Positions 46,213 to 54,196 of a DNA stretch of 64,000 nt are shown piece by piece. Under the pieces are notes generated by a model, which worked only from the letters and a program-made list of their open reading frames with translations, was not told the origin of the DNA and ran no database searches. This DNA comes from JAXLWB01 sp046328715 (lineage in GTDB: Bacteria; Chloroflexota; Anaerolineae; Caldilineales; Caldilineaceae), in NCBI GenBank assembly GCA_046328715.1, contig JAXLWB010000045.1:1-64000 (forward strand). The letters are read 5' to 3'. A program made the position numbers and the translations under genes. Every line of letters starts with the position of its first letter. Within the stretch, counting starts at the first letter, position 1.

Positions 46213-46518
46213 ATGAAGTCAATTCCATTTTTTGCCTGCGTTCTGGGGAGCCTCGCCTGTACGCTGCTCTTCACCTATGCTCTCGTTATGGCCCAAGGCC
46301 CTCTCTACGAGTTGAGTCAGTCACTGCTGGGGAGTGGCGACGTAACCAGCGGCGGTGCTTATACGATGACATTCTCCGTGGGCGATCCGCAAGCTGACGA
46401 AGCGAGCGGTGGTGCCTATAGCTTAGGAGGTGGCATCTTGGGTGGTGGGGCGCGGGTGGCCCCAACTGAGAGTACTGGACCTGCTGCCAAGCTCTTTCTA
46501 CCGCTGGTCGAGCGCTAA
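46213..46518 (+). CDS. Small exported protein with FLPLVER tail
   Basis: A 101-aa protein: signal peptide (VLGSLACTLLFTYALVMAQG), a short Gly-rich middle (GSGDVTSGGAYTMTFSVGDP) and the C-terminal tail AKLFLPLVER. An AAGGAG site precedes the ATG. It is almost the smallest protein in the window that shows both a signal peptide and the tail. Function unknown. Confidence 0.8.
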   Translation: MKSIPFFACVLGSLACTLLFTYALVMAQGPLYELSQSLLGSGDVTSGGAYTMTFSVGDPQADEASGGAYSLGGGILGGGARVAPTESTGPAAKLFLPLVER

Positions 46519-46717
46519 GCAAGAAAGGTAGCGGCCAGAGCTGCATCGTAGAGTGGATTGTAAAATCAGTAGATCGCAACGCGGCGTAAGCATTCTCGAA
46601 TGCGAACGGCTCGGTGTTAGAGAACGCCTCCTCCACTGCGGTCTACTGATAATGGTCGAGGAGCAGGCGCAGAAGGGAAGCAACAGGAGATCGCTTCGAC
46701 ATGAACCGTATGTGTCT

Positions 46718-46824
46718 CTTTCCCTCACTGCCGAAATCTGCGATAATGGAGTAGGGTTTACCGGCTGATCAACCGGTTAGGATCGGGGCGCATTCAATGC
46801 GGGAACGGGTCGAAGAGTTAGCAA
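46718..46824 (+). pseudogene. Histidine kinase C-terminal fragment
   Basis: Translated pieces EICDNGVGFTG and HSMRERVEELA match the HATPase end of the kinase at 34955 (EICDNGVGLAQ, HSMRERAEELG), with frame breaks between. The rest of the gap 46519-46717 shows nothing I can name. Confidence 0.75.
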
Positions 46825-46853
46825 TCTACGGGTTGCCATACAAGGAGGGATGA

Positions 46854-47123
46854 GTGATAGACTGGTTCATGGTTGTCATAACGTTTGCCTCTGCTTTGGC
46901 AGGAATTTTGGTGGTCGTGTTACTACTTCGGCTTGTGCAGTCTTCACGTTCAGTGGGGTGGCCATTAATCCTGGGGTGGCCGGTGGGTATGGCCATTGCT
47001 GAAATAATCAAATCGCAATGGTCCCTCTCCGGTGCCAAGCAAATTTTTGTGTCCACGGTCGCCGTTGTGGTTTGTATCGCTATTGCACAACTGATTGCGC
47101 AAAGACGGCGCCAAGCTCTCTAG
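46854..47123 (+). CDS. Small membrane protein between kinase and regulator relics
   Basis: An 89-aa frame with a GTG start and AAGGAGGG just before it. Three hydrophobic segments (about 5-28, 36-52, 63-82). It sits exactly where a gene between a kinase and a response regulator would lie, flanked by relics of both. It may be intact but orphaned. Family not recognised. Confidence 0.5.
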   Translation: MIDWFMVVITFASALAGILVVVLLLRLVQSSRSVGWPLILGWPVGMAIAEIIKSQWSLSGAKQIFVSTVAVVVCIAIAQLIAQRRRQAL

Positions 47124-47129
47124 CCTATA

Positions 47130-47192
47130 GTGGCAGATCGTGCGGCGGCAATCGTACGGGCACGCGAGGCTGGGCTCCAGTACAGGGAAAGG
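47130..47192 (+). pseudogene. Response regulator C-terminal fragment
   Basis: The frame VADRAAAIVRAREAGLQ is identical in protein to the last 17 residues of the regulator at 36530, with about 88% identical bases; its stop has been lost. Only the 3' end survives. Confidence 0.8.
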
Positions 47193-47199
47193 ATTTAGG

Positions 47200-47286
47200 T
47201 TATACCACTTGCGGTTGCAAAATTCATGAATTTCCTCGTAAATATGGCAGACATTCATAGCTTTTCAGAGGACAATTGGTATTACA
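47200..47286. repeat. MITE-like inverted repeat, copy 2
   Basis: Starts TTATACCACTTGCGGTTGCA and ends GACAATTGGTATTACAT, matching both ends of the element at 1681-1766. It overlaps the 3' end of the regulator at 47265 and supplies its stop codon. Confidence 0.7.
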
Positions 47287-49790
47287 TGAATCATTTGCCC
47301 GACAGCCATGGAGACATAGCCCAGGATGTCGTTGGTTGCAATCTGATGACCTTCGTTCCACAGCGCTTCAAACGAGGCAATTCCAAGGTGGTGCTGGAGA
47401 AGGGCGAGATGCGCTTCATACTCGGCACGCTCACTTGGTAAGGCTTTCCACTGTTTTTCACCAATCGACTCTCGCAGAAAATCTGCGATTCCAAAGAGAC
47501 GACAGGCTTCGCCATATTGCTCTTGCAGCATTGCTACTTTAGCGATTTCGGTTACGCTACCCACGATGCTACCGACATTCCCCATACGAATATAGAGCTT
47601 TAGTCCATTCAAAAGATTCTGCAAAGCAGTGCTGTAACTCTGTGCGATACGATCCAAATAACCCAGGAAATAATAGGCACTTGCAGCTAACAAATGGCTC
47701 TCATACTCCAAAAATATCTCCAGGCTTTCGGTAAAATTTGTGCGCGCCTCCTTGAGTAGCCCCTCACGCATATCGACTTGGGCAAGCATATACAAGGCGT
47801 AGGCATACCCTGATTGATCATGCGTTTGCTGATAATATACCAAGCTCTTATCGAGTTGAACTCTAGCCGCTGTAAGCTGCTCCATTCGAGTCAAGATGCG
47901 CCCGTAAACATAATAAACTGTGCCAAGAAAAGGCTGATGCACATTTGCATGCGGTCCGGCCTCAATTCGTTCGACACAATCCTGAATACGGAGAAGAGCC
48001 AATGAAACTTGACCCCTATCCAACAATGCTTCAGCAAAGTGGGCCTGCGCCTTTATAAAATTTTGCTCATCATGCACAGATTGGTATCCCTCCATACTGG
48101 CTTGAAAGTAATCAAGTGCATTTTTCCAGTCGCCCTGAATTTCGGCCAGATAGCCAGCCGTTTGTAACGTTAGCGCATACAAAATTGGTGAGATCCTCGC
48201 CGAAAATTCTGCCAAAATACGGTCTAGCCAACGGCGTCCCTCTTCGATCATTCCTGAGTGATACCAAAACCAATAAAGCTGAGTCACTAACTTTGCGGCA
48301 ATTTCAATCGCATGCTCTTCAACAGCGATTTGCAACGCCATCCGTAGATTATCACTTTCCTGACGGAGCCGGGCCAACCAGCGTTTACGTTCTGGGGTCT
48401 CCTGCTGTTGTGCTGCCTGCTCAGCGAGTGCAAGGAAATATTCGATAAATCTTTGTCGGACCGAAGCTGCTTCGCCAGCGATGTGAAGTTGTTCCAACGC
48501 AAAGATGCGCAACGTCTCCAGTAGGAAAAACCGGCGATCCTCACTTGGGCCAGCGCTCGAGGCCACGACTGACACCAGGCTCTTATGAATCAATAATTGG
48601 AGAAGCGCATCTTGAAAGCCAAAGTGGGCAACGATGTTTGCATCAAAGCCGCCGCTAAAAAGACCCAGTAGGCGAAAGAGTTGTTGGGCATCGATCGCTA
48701 AAGTGTCGTAGCTACGAAGAATCGCTTGACGTAACGTTTGCTGTTGTTCCGGCAAATCTTGCATGCCGCTATTTAGAAAATCAAGCGGATGCGCCGAAAT
48801 ATGGTTCAACAGTTGTGATAAGGAGAAAAACTCGCCCTGAACTGCACTCAATTCAATGGCCAAGGGGAGACAATCCAGTTTGCGACAAATGGCTTCGATG
48901 ATGCTCTGGTTCTGTTCTGTAGGGGCAAAGCTGAGGTCAAAGGTCTGGATGCGAGCAACGAAAAGGGCAACGGCGTCTGTCAAATCAAGTGGTGACACTT
49001 TATAGCGTTGCTCAGCACGCAGATGCAGCCTTTCACGGCTGGTGACGAGAATATACAGTCCTCGGCACTGTTCCAATAACTCTGCCAATAAGGTTGCAGA
49101 GGCGAGGATTTGCTCGAAGTTATCGAGCACCAACAACAACTCTTTATGCCGCAAATACTCAATCAACCGGGTCTGCGGTGGCTTACTAGAAGCCTCATGC
49201 AGGTTGAATGCGCTGAGCAAGGTGCTTGCCACTAGATTGGGAGCGCTTACCGCGGCCAACGACACAAAACAGATACCATCTCGATAGAGCGCTTGCATCT
49301 CGCTGGCTACGGCCAAGGCCAAACGCGTCTTACCTACGCCTGGCGGACCAACCAGTGTCAACAACCGTCCGCTATGCGCGTACAGACGATTGCAGAGTTG
49401 CTTGACCTCTGACTCACGCCCAAAGAGCGGCGTGGGTGGGATAGGCAGCGATTGGCTTACCTCCTCGACTTCCTCGTGCACTACCAGTTGGCGTTCCCGT
49501 TTGATAGTAAATGAGGTCGGCGGCTTTTCCCCACGTGCCAACGCCGCCAGTTCAACCAGTTGCGCCGCCAGTTTGGGCTCATCTTGCAAACCGAGTGCAG
49601 GCAAGAAGCTTTGCACCACTGCTTGCAGATCAGGCAGACGGCGGTTCTGCTCTAAGGCAGAGATGAAGGAGAAACTGTACCCTAACGCGGCCGCCAGGTC
49701 GCTCTGCGACATACCAGCACGTTTGCGGAGCTGCTTGAGCAGATCGCCGAAGGTAGTATTTGAGGCAAGAGTAGGAAAGAAAGCAGGCAT
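47265..49790 (-). CDS. XRE-HTH / NB-ARC ATPase / TPR regulator 2 (STAND type)
   Basis: 841 aa, starting MPAFFPTLASNTTFGDLLKQ. XRE HTH at about 13-68, NB-ARC with P-loop GPPGVGKTRLA near 150 and Walker B LLLVLDNFEQ near 220, then TPR-like repeats from about 430. It is closely related to regulator 1 (15469-18063), almost identical in HTH and linker, so both may recognise the same DNA. The last ~7 residues (HVIPIVL) come from the inserted repeat at 47200-47286, so the natural C-terminus was probably different. Unlike regulator 1, its upstream DNA has no copy of the 28-bp operator; an isochorismatase fragment lies there instead. Confidence 0.92.
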   Translation of the reverse strand: MPAFFPTLASNTTFGDLLKQLRKRAGMSQSDLAAALGYSFSFISALEQNRRLPDLQAVVQSFLPALGLQDEPKLAAQLVELAALARGEKPPTSFTIKRERQLVVHEEVEEVSQSLPIPPTPLFGRESEVKQLCNRLYAHSGRLLTLVGPPGVGKTRLALAVASEMQALYRDGICFVSLAAVSAPNLVASTLLSAFNLHEASSKPPQTRLIEYLRHKELLLVLDNFEQILASATLLAELLEQCRGLYILVTSRERLHLRAEQRYKVSPLDLTDAVALFVARIQTFDLSFAPTEQNQSIIEAICRKLDCLPLAIELSAVQGEFFSLSQLLNHISAHPLDFLNSGMQDLPEQQQTLRQAILRSYDTLAIDAQQLFRLLGLFSGGFDANIVAHFGFQDALLQLLIHKSLVSVVASSAGPSEDRRFFLLETLRIFALEQLHIAGEAASVRQRFIEYFLALAEQAAQQQETPERKRWLARLRQESDNLRMALQIAVEEHAIEIAAKLVTQLYWFWYHSGMIEEGRRWLDRILAEFSARISPILYALTLQTAGYLAEIQGDWKNALDYFQASMEGYQSVHDEQNFIKAQAHFAEALLDRGQVSLALLRIQDCVERIEAGPHANVHQPFLGTVYYVYGRILTRMEQLTAARVQLDKSLVYYQQTHDQSGYAYALYMLAQVDMREGLLKEARTNFTESLEIFLEYESHLLAASAYYFLGYLDRIAQSYSTALQNLLNGLKLYIRMGNVGSIVGSVTEIAKVAMLQEQYGEACRLFGIADFLRESIGEKQWKALPSERAEYEAHLALLQHHLGIASFEALWNEGHQIATNDILGYVSMAVGQMIHVIPIVL

Positions 49791-49894
49791 AAAAATCTTA
49801 AAACAAGTCCAAACTTGAGGCTACGAGCCGCAGCCGCTTTGCGTACAACCGGCAGAGCATCGCTCGCTGCATTGCGTGGCCCTTTTGAATTTAG

Positions 49895-50164
49895 CACCTA
49901 GCTGCCAGATGCCGCATTGATACCGTCATCATTGCCGATATTGCCATCAACGTCTGCTGCGAGACCACGGCGCGAGAAGCCAGGGTGCGTGATTTTCGCG
50001 TCTTCTTTCCTAGAGATGGCACGACCATCTTCGGCATGGGTGATGGTACCAATGCCGAGTTTCAAAAGGCGACGTTGGCGAAACTTGGTCTTGTCTTTGT
50101 CCATTTTATCACATTGAGCGAAATGGTTGAGCAGATCCAGCACGCAGTTGTGGTCCGGGCCTAG
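49895..50164 (+). pseudogene. Isochorismatase-family hydrolase fragment
   Basis: The open frame reads LAARCRIDTVIIADIAINVC then CETTAREARVRDFRVFF, matching the second half of isochorismatase-like cysteine hydrolases; the catalytic Cys lies in the NVCCETTARE stretch. It ends at TAG 50162-50164. A stop at 49892 and lack of the first half show that it is a 3' fragment. Confidence 0.75.
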
Positions 50165-50724
50165 CACTCGGTCAATATCGTCGCAAACGCATCTTCGAGA
50201 GTCATCTGCTGTCCAGCGGCGAATGCTTTGGCAAAGACTGCTGGTTCCAACGTGGCTTGCACGATTGCCAACGCCTCATCCGCCAGGGCGCGCAGGGGAC
50301 CGTTGATACAATGTTGGATATGGCTGTGCGCTTGTTCCGCCAAGCCAAAGAGCGTGGCAGAGCGCTGATATTGGTGCTGTGCAGTGGCGAGACGGGCGGC
50401 AACCCAACACTGTTGCACCTCATCAAAGGTGACTCGCGCTGATTGGATGCCATCGGTCAGACTTTGCGCCAGCCAATATCCAGCCTGGTCAATGGCTCCT
50501 TCCCATAGGTCAACCTCGGCCAGATAAGTGTAGATTTTCGTCAGGCGGACTCTCTCTTTGCGTTGTAGACAGAGTTGTCGACTCTCATCCAACCGATGTC
50601 GCGCTTCCGCTGCGTCGCCGCCGTAAAGAGTGACAATGCCTAAAAACGGCTGCCAGATACACTGAATTCGAGGAAAATTGAAAGCGGCGGCTAACCCAGG
50701 GCCATGCACGCTGGCCACGCTCAA
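50161..50724 (-). pseudogene. C-terminal TPR fragment of a STAND regulator (regulator 3)
   Basis: The 187 residues (ARLATAQHQYQRSATLFGLA; PLRALADEALAIVQATLEPA; GQQMTLEDAFATIL) match the C-terminal end of NB-ARC-TPR regulators. It has no start of its own kind; the homology begins near 50700, where an unrelated plus-strand gene fragment starts. With the N-terminal piece at 51343-51840 it probably represents one broken gene. Confidence 0.7.
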
Positions 50725-51070
50725 AGGGCGCTATCTCTTTGCCCATTCCGGTACGATTCTACCCCCTGCTTTCGGGGTAACCGAACCAACGCCGGGAGCC
50801 GACGCTGGCATCCATACCTTCAACGGCGACGGCACAGGGAGCGATCTTGTAACTGTGCGCGTCGGCAGCCAGATCGTTTTGGATAATGTTACGGTACCCA
50901 TCACCTATACTGTCAACGCCGATTGTACAGGCGAGTATCGGGTACAAATTGACAACGGTCCAGCCTTCAATCTCTTCCTTGCTCCCAAAGGCGACACGTT
51001 TGTCATGATTGCGACCGAACCGTCTGGCAATTATGTGTCGGGCGTTGATCAGCGTGTCGGCAACAAATAG
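50690..51070 (+). pseudogene. Fragment of a secreted beta-domain protein
   Basis: The frame CTLATLKGRYLFAHSGTILP, TFNGDGTGSDLVTVRVGSQI, GNYVSGVDQRVGNK resembles a family of exported proteins of about 150 aa, common in environmental bacteria and of unknown function. The signal peptide is missing; the sequence before CTLAT is antisense regulator DNA. So it is 5'-truncated. Confidence 0.6.
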
Positions 51071-51083
51071 ATTCGGCTCATTG

Positions 51084-51220
51084 GGAACTCAGGGGGTTGA
51101 CAAAATACATAAGACCAAGCGGTAGCAAATTACCCGGTAACTTTGTAGCCCAAATACGTTGTTCATCGGCCTACTTGCCTACCGCTCACTCTCTTTTGAT
51201 TTGTCAACCCCCTGAGTTCC
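51084..51220. mobile_element. 137-bp MITE with 21-bp perfect inverted ends
   Basis: Ends GGAACTCAGGGGGTTGACAAA (51084-51104) and exact complement (51200-51220). Inner AGCGGTAG and CTACCGCT also pair. No coding. Its perfect terminal repeats suggest recent mobility by a transposase elsewhere. It lies between the two halves of broken regulator 3. The remaining bases to 51342 show no gene. Confidence 0.75.
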
Positions 51221-51342
51221 TGTTGAACCATAGATTCTCCTTTGGCAAGGCGCGATGTCAATCGCATCAGGCCTAAGCTTGTCCCTCAGCAAGGGGTTGT
51301 TGGGAAATCCCAGCAATCCCTGATTCATTATTCTTGTACTCG

Positions 51343-51840
51343 TCAGTCCCCTGATGTCGTCGTTCCGGGCTGAGACGCCAATGTCAGGGTCGTCTTGCCC
51401 ACCCCCGGCGGCACCATCAGCGTCAGCAGCCACCCTTGATGGCCGCGCAGCCGATTGGCGATCTGTTCCACCAGTTCATCATGACCGATCAGCGCACTGT
51501 CCAACGCGGGTAAGCCATGTGCCGTGGCATTGTTGCCGTTGGTATTGGGCGCTTTGTATACATACGACGCCTGGGTTTCTGGCGACAACGCCTGATCAAG
51601 AGCAAAGGCGGCTGCCTCTATCAATTTTGTGGCGGTTCTGGGATCACCCTGGAGGCCTAATGCGGAGATAAAGCGATGCAACACGGCGTCGAGATCCGGC
51701 TGACGTTGGGCTTTCTCCAGGCCCGAGATGAGCGAATCGCTATAACCGAGCGCGGCGGCCAGATCGCGCTGGGTCATGCCGGCGCGTTTGCGCAGTTGTT
51801 TGAGGAGTGTGCTAAAGGGCACGGTCTGCATCACGGACAT
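51343..51840 (-). pseudogene. N-terminal fragment of a STAND regulator (regulator 3)
   Basis: Begins MSVMQTVPFSTLLKQLRKRA; XRE HTH (GMTQRDLAAALGYSDSLISG), linker and P-loop (MVPPGVGKTTLTLASQ), then abrupt nonsense and a stop. The ATPase is cut just after the P-loop. The conserved operator-promoter module lies 93 bp upstream and divergent, as for regulator 1. Confidence 0.8.
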
Positions 51841-51932
51841 TGGGGTCTGTCTCCATTGCAAACGATAGGATGCAACGAACTGTCAGAGCTTTTGGAATCT
51901 TACTCTATTCCTATGAAACGAACAACTACACA

Positions 51933-51989
51933 TTTTGTGGAATTTTTGTGAAAAAATCACTTGCGTTGACTTCCGCCAACTGCTATGCT
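51933..51989 (+). promoter_or_regulatory. Conserved operator-promoter module, copy 2
   Basis: 28-bp operator 51933-51960 (TTTTGTGGAATTTTTGTG, then AAAAAATCAC), -35 TTGCGT (51961-51966), 17-bp spacer, -10 TATGCT (51984-51989). Spacing is identical to the other three copies. It lies divergent from broken regulator 3. No ATG follows at 7 nt here; the next good start is 52127. Confidence 0.7.
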
Positions 51990-52126
51990 GACCATAGCGC
52001 TCTCTTTTGTCGCATTACCCAAATTTCGCTTTTATTTACGTTTATCTCATTTATCCACACATTGCAGGCGCCCTACCCATATCCAAACCCTTTCTGTAAA
52101 GAGGGGACACACAAAGGAAAATCCAT

Positions 52127-52297
52127 ATGAAGACTCAGCAATATCACGATCCATTCGTCCGGCGAATAGTTGTTATTTTGTTACTCCTGATTACTGTAAG
52201 CTTCTCCACTCCTTCGACTGTATTTGCAAAAGCCACTGTCATTCACGAAGACTATGCTCTATGCCGCCAACCTCACTCCCATAGCACGAATTGTTGA
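52127..52297 (+). CDS. Short exported peptide or signal-peptide relic
   Basis: A 56-codon frame: MKTQQYHDPFVRRIVVILLL then LITVSFSTPSTVFAKA, a clear signal peptide with an AKA-type cleavage site, followed by only about 20 residues. An AAAGGA site precedes it. The short mature part suggests the 5' relic of a larger secreted protein gene, downstream of operator copy 2. Confidence 0.5.
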   Translation: MKTQQYHDPFVRRIVVILLLLITVSFSTPSTVFAKATVIHEDYALCRQPHSHSTNC

Positions 52298-52322
52298 GAA
52301 GACACCAAAGGAACAACAAAAG

Positions 52323-53270
52323 ATGAATCACATAGAAATCGCTAAACAATACCTGGACGAATTACTGCGCCAACGGCAAGATATTGTAGCAGCGTGGGTA
52401 GCTGGTTCAGTGGCGCGCGGGGAGGAGACAGCCTTTTCGGACATTGACCTTGTGTTGATGGCCGCAGGTACTGGTGAAATAAACCGTGCCGGTCTCGACA
52501 CATGGCGCGAAGGGATTTATATCGAGGCTGGTCTCGTCTTTCAGCAAGATTTCAGCGATCTGGAAACGGTACTCAATAACCCATTCAGTGCCACCCAGAT
52601 AAACGATGCCCTTATTCTCTACGACCCGACTGGTTTTGTGACGCAACGCCAACACGACGTACGCGCCGTTTTTATGCAACCGCAGTGGTTGGACAAACGC
52701 CTAGCTTTTTGGCTGGAGCAGACACGCTCAAACTATCAGCGCTTCACCGATGCAATCAATACAGATGAACCTTTAGAAATCTGCGCGGCACTCGGTTTAT
52801 TCACCTTTGGCTGCGCCTCGATTCCGCTCTTGCGTGCTGGTGTTACGCCGAGTAGCTCGCGCGGACTTGCTCTACTTGGCCCAATAGCGCCTGCGATCAA
52901 AGTACAATTGGCCGAACTAGAAGGCTCAACAAAAATGAGCGCAACCGATGTGCTGGCGCTTGAGCCACTTTTACAAGAAGGACTACCCCTAGCCGATGCT
53001 GCGCTTGGTCAGTTACCCATTTATTTCATCCAAAAAACACGCTGGATGGCACAACAAGGCCAGCATCAGGAAGCATTACATGCCATGTGGTTACAGATGG
53101 GAGGCGGTGTTGCCCAAGCCTGTATTGCACGCAACGATCCTGTAGAACGTGCGACAGGCGCTGAATTGATGCAGCGCTGGTTGCAACGGACCGATCTTGA
53201 TAGGGCAGAGGTATTGGCTGCTAAGCAAAAAATTGCTGCATCTCTTCTGGAACAAGTTACAAATATCTGA
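52323..53270 (+). CDS. Nucleotidyltransferase-domain protein
   Basis: Start chosen at 52323 (MNHIEIAKQYLDELLRQRQD) with AAAGGA 10 nt before; 315 aa. Residues 27-45 read AGSVARGEETAFSDIDLVL, the pol-beta type nucleotidyltransferase signature with the metal-binding pair Asp40/Asp42. The remaining ~250 helical residues resemble the substrate-binding half of streptomycin/kanamycin adenylyltransferase-like and toxin-antitoxin MNT proteins, but the substrate is not clear. It seems intact although its surroundings are gene fragments. Confidence 0.88.
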   Translation: MNHIEIAKQYLDELLRQRQDIVAAWVAGSVARGEETAFSDIDLVLMAAGTGEINRAGLDTWREGIYIEAGLVFQQDFSDLETVLNNPFSATQINDALILYDPTGFVTQRQHDVRAVFMQPQWLDKRLAFWLEQTRSNYQRFTDAINTDEPLEICAALGLFTFGCASIPLLRAGVTPSSSRGLALLGPIAPAIKVQLAELEGSTKMSATDVLALEPLLQEGLPLADAALGQLPIYFIQKTRWMAQQGQHQEALHAMWLQMGGGVAQACIARNDPVERATGAELMQRWLQRTDLDRAEVLAAKQKIAASLLEQVTNI

Positions 53271-53702
53271 TCTTATCTACAACGAAGTCTTTCTCAAGCA
53301 GGAATATCTGGGCAATATTCTCGCACTGAAGGATTGTCGCTACGTGGTCAATATAGGTGCCAACATCGGTATGTTCACCCGCTTTGCCAAATTGCGTAAT
53401 CTGGCGCTAGTCATTCATGCCTTTGAACCGATCAAGGCGACCTATGATGTATTGGTGAAAAATATCGAACGACAGGACTGAACAATGTCTATCCGCATAA
53501 TTGGGCGTTGGCGAACATCGAGGGCGCAACGAGTACGTTGACCTACTTTCCTAACGCCGCCGACATTACCACTGCCTACCCAGAAATAAAGATGCACTCA
53601 AACGACACCTGACCAACATCCTCGGCCAAGAGACGGCAGATCATATCTTCCACGGGCCACAGGTGCACACTACGCAAAGCCGCACCCTCTCGGCGCTAAT
53701 TG
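53271..53702 (+). pseudogene. FkbM-type methyltransferase remnant
   Basis: Pieces in different frames read NEVFLKQEYLGNILALKDC, VVNIGANIGMFTRFAKL, HAFEPIKATYDVLVKNIER, NNVYPHNWALANIEGATSTL and TLSALIDE, in the order of FkbM-family methyltransferases. At least two frameshifts are present. The homology breaks off at about 53702, where the next relic begins. Confidence 0.75.
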
Positions 53703-53882
53703 ATGAACCTGGCTAAAGCTGAGGAATATACAGTACGAGAAAACATCTGTTTCAAAAACGAGTTGCTGCTCTTGATTAAAGTTGCGGGTTTTCATGATAT
53801 TACCGTCTGTGGCGACTATACGGCTGAGGCTGCCACAGCCGACCCGATAGGTCTTGTCTTTAAGGATCAGCATTCGCAGTGA
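53703..53882 (+). pseudogene. C-terminal methyltransferase fragment
   Basis: KAEEYTVRENICFKNELLLL then IKVAGFHDITVCGDYTAEAA matches the last 55 residues of the methyltransferase at 37242 (KAEEYTLRGNVYFKNELLLM, VAGFHNITVCGDYTEEMA). The sequence after the stop is also similar to that after 38039, so a block including flanking DNA was duplicated. Confidence 0.8.
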
Positions 53883-53922
53883 CACTGTATTGAGACTTCG
53901 TATGTCCAGTCTAGCGTCAACT

Positions 53923-53952
53923 CGACTTGGTTACGATCACCTTAGATGGGTC
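53923..53952. repeat. Partial 83-bp repeat unit
   Basis: CGACTTGGTTACGATCACCT is the same as the first 18 bases of the unit at 38099 and resembles the array units at 57868. It stops after about 30 bp, 12 bp before operator copy 3. Confidence 0.6.
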
Positions 53953-53964
53953 TACTCTCCACAA

Positions 53965-54021
53965 TTTTGTGCAATTTTTGTATAAAAATCGCTTCTATCT
54001 TTCCTTCGAATCAGCTAAGGT
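53965..54021 (+). promoter_or_regulatory. Conserved operator-promoter module, copy 3
   Basis: 28-bp operator 53965-53992 (TTTTGTGCAATTTTTGTA, then TAAAAATCGC), -35 TTCTAT (53993-53998), 17-bp spacer, -10 TAAGGT (54016-54021). It is the nearest promoter candidate for the twin-propeller gene at 54197. No small-protein ATG lies 7 nt after the -10 here (AAG instead). Confidence 0.72.
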
Positions 54022-54196
54022 TGAGCCTAAGCAAACATAGTCAACGCAACACCTTGATCACCCCAAAATGAAAGGCAAGGGAATGTACAGCGAAAAACCC
54101 TTAAAAATAAAGTCATCGGTCAGCAGAGTCTTCACAGGTCTACGAGTAAGCGTGCTTTGGCAAATCATTGGCCAACAGACCAAGCAAGAGACTGAG

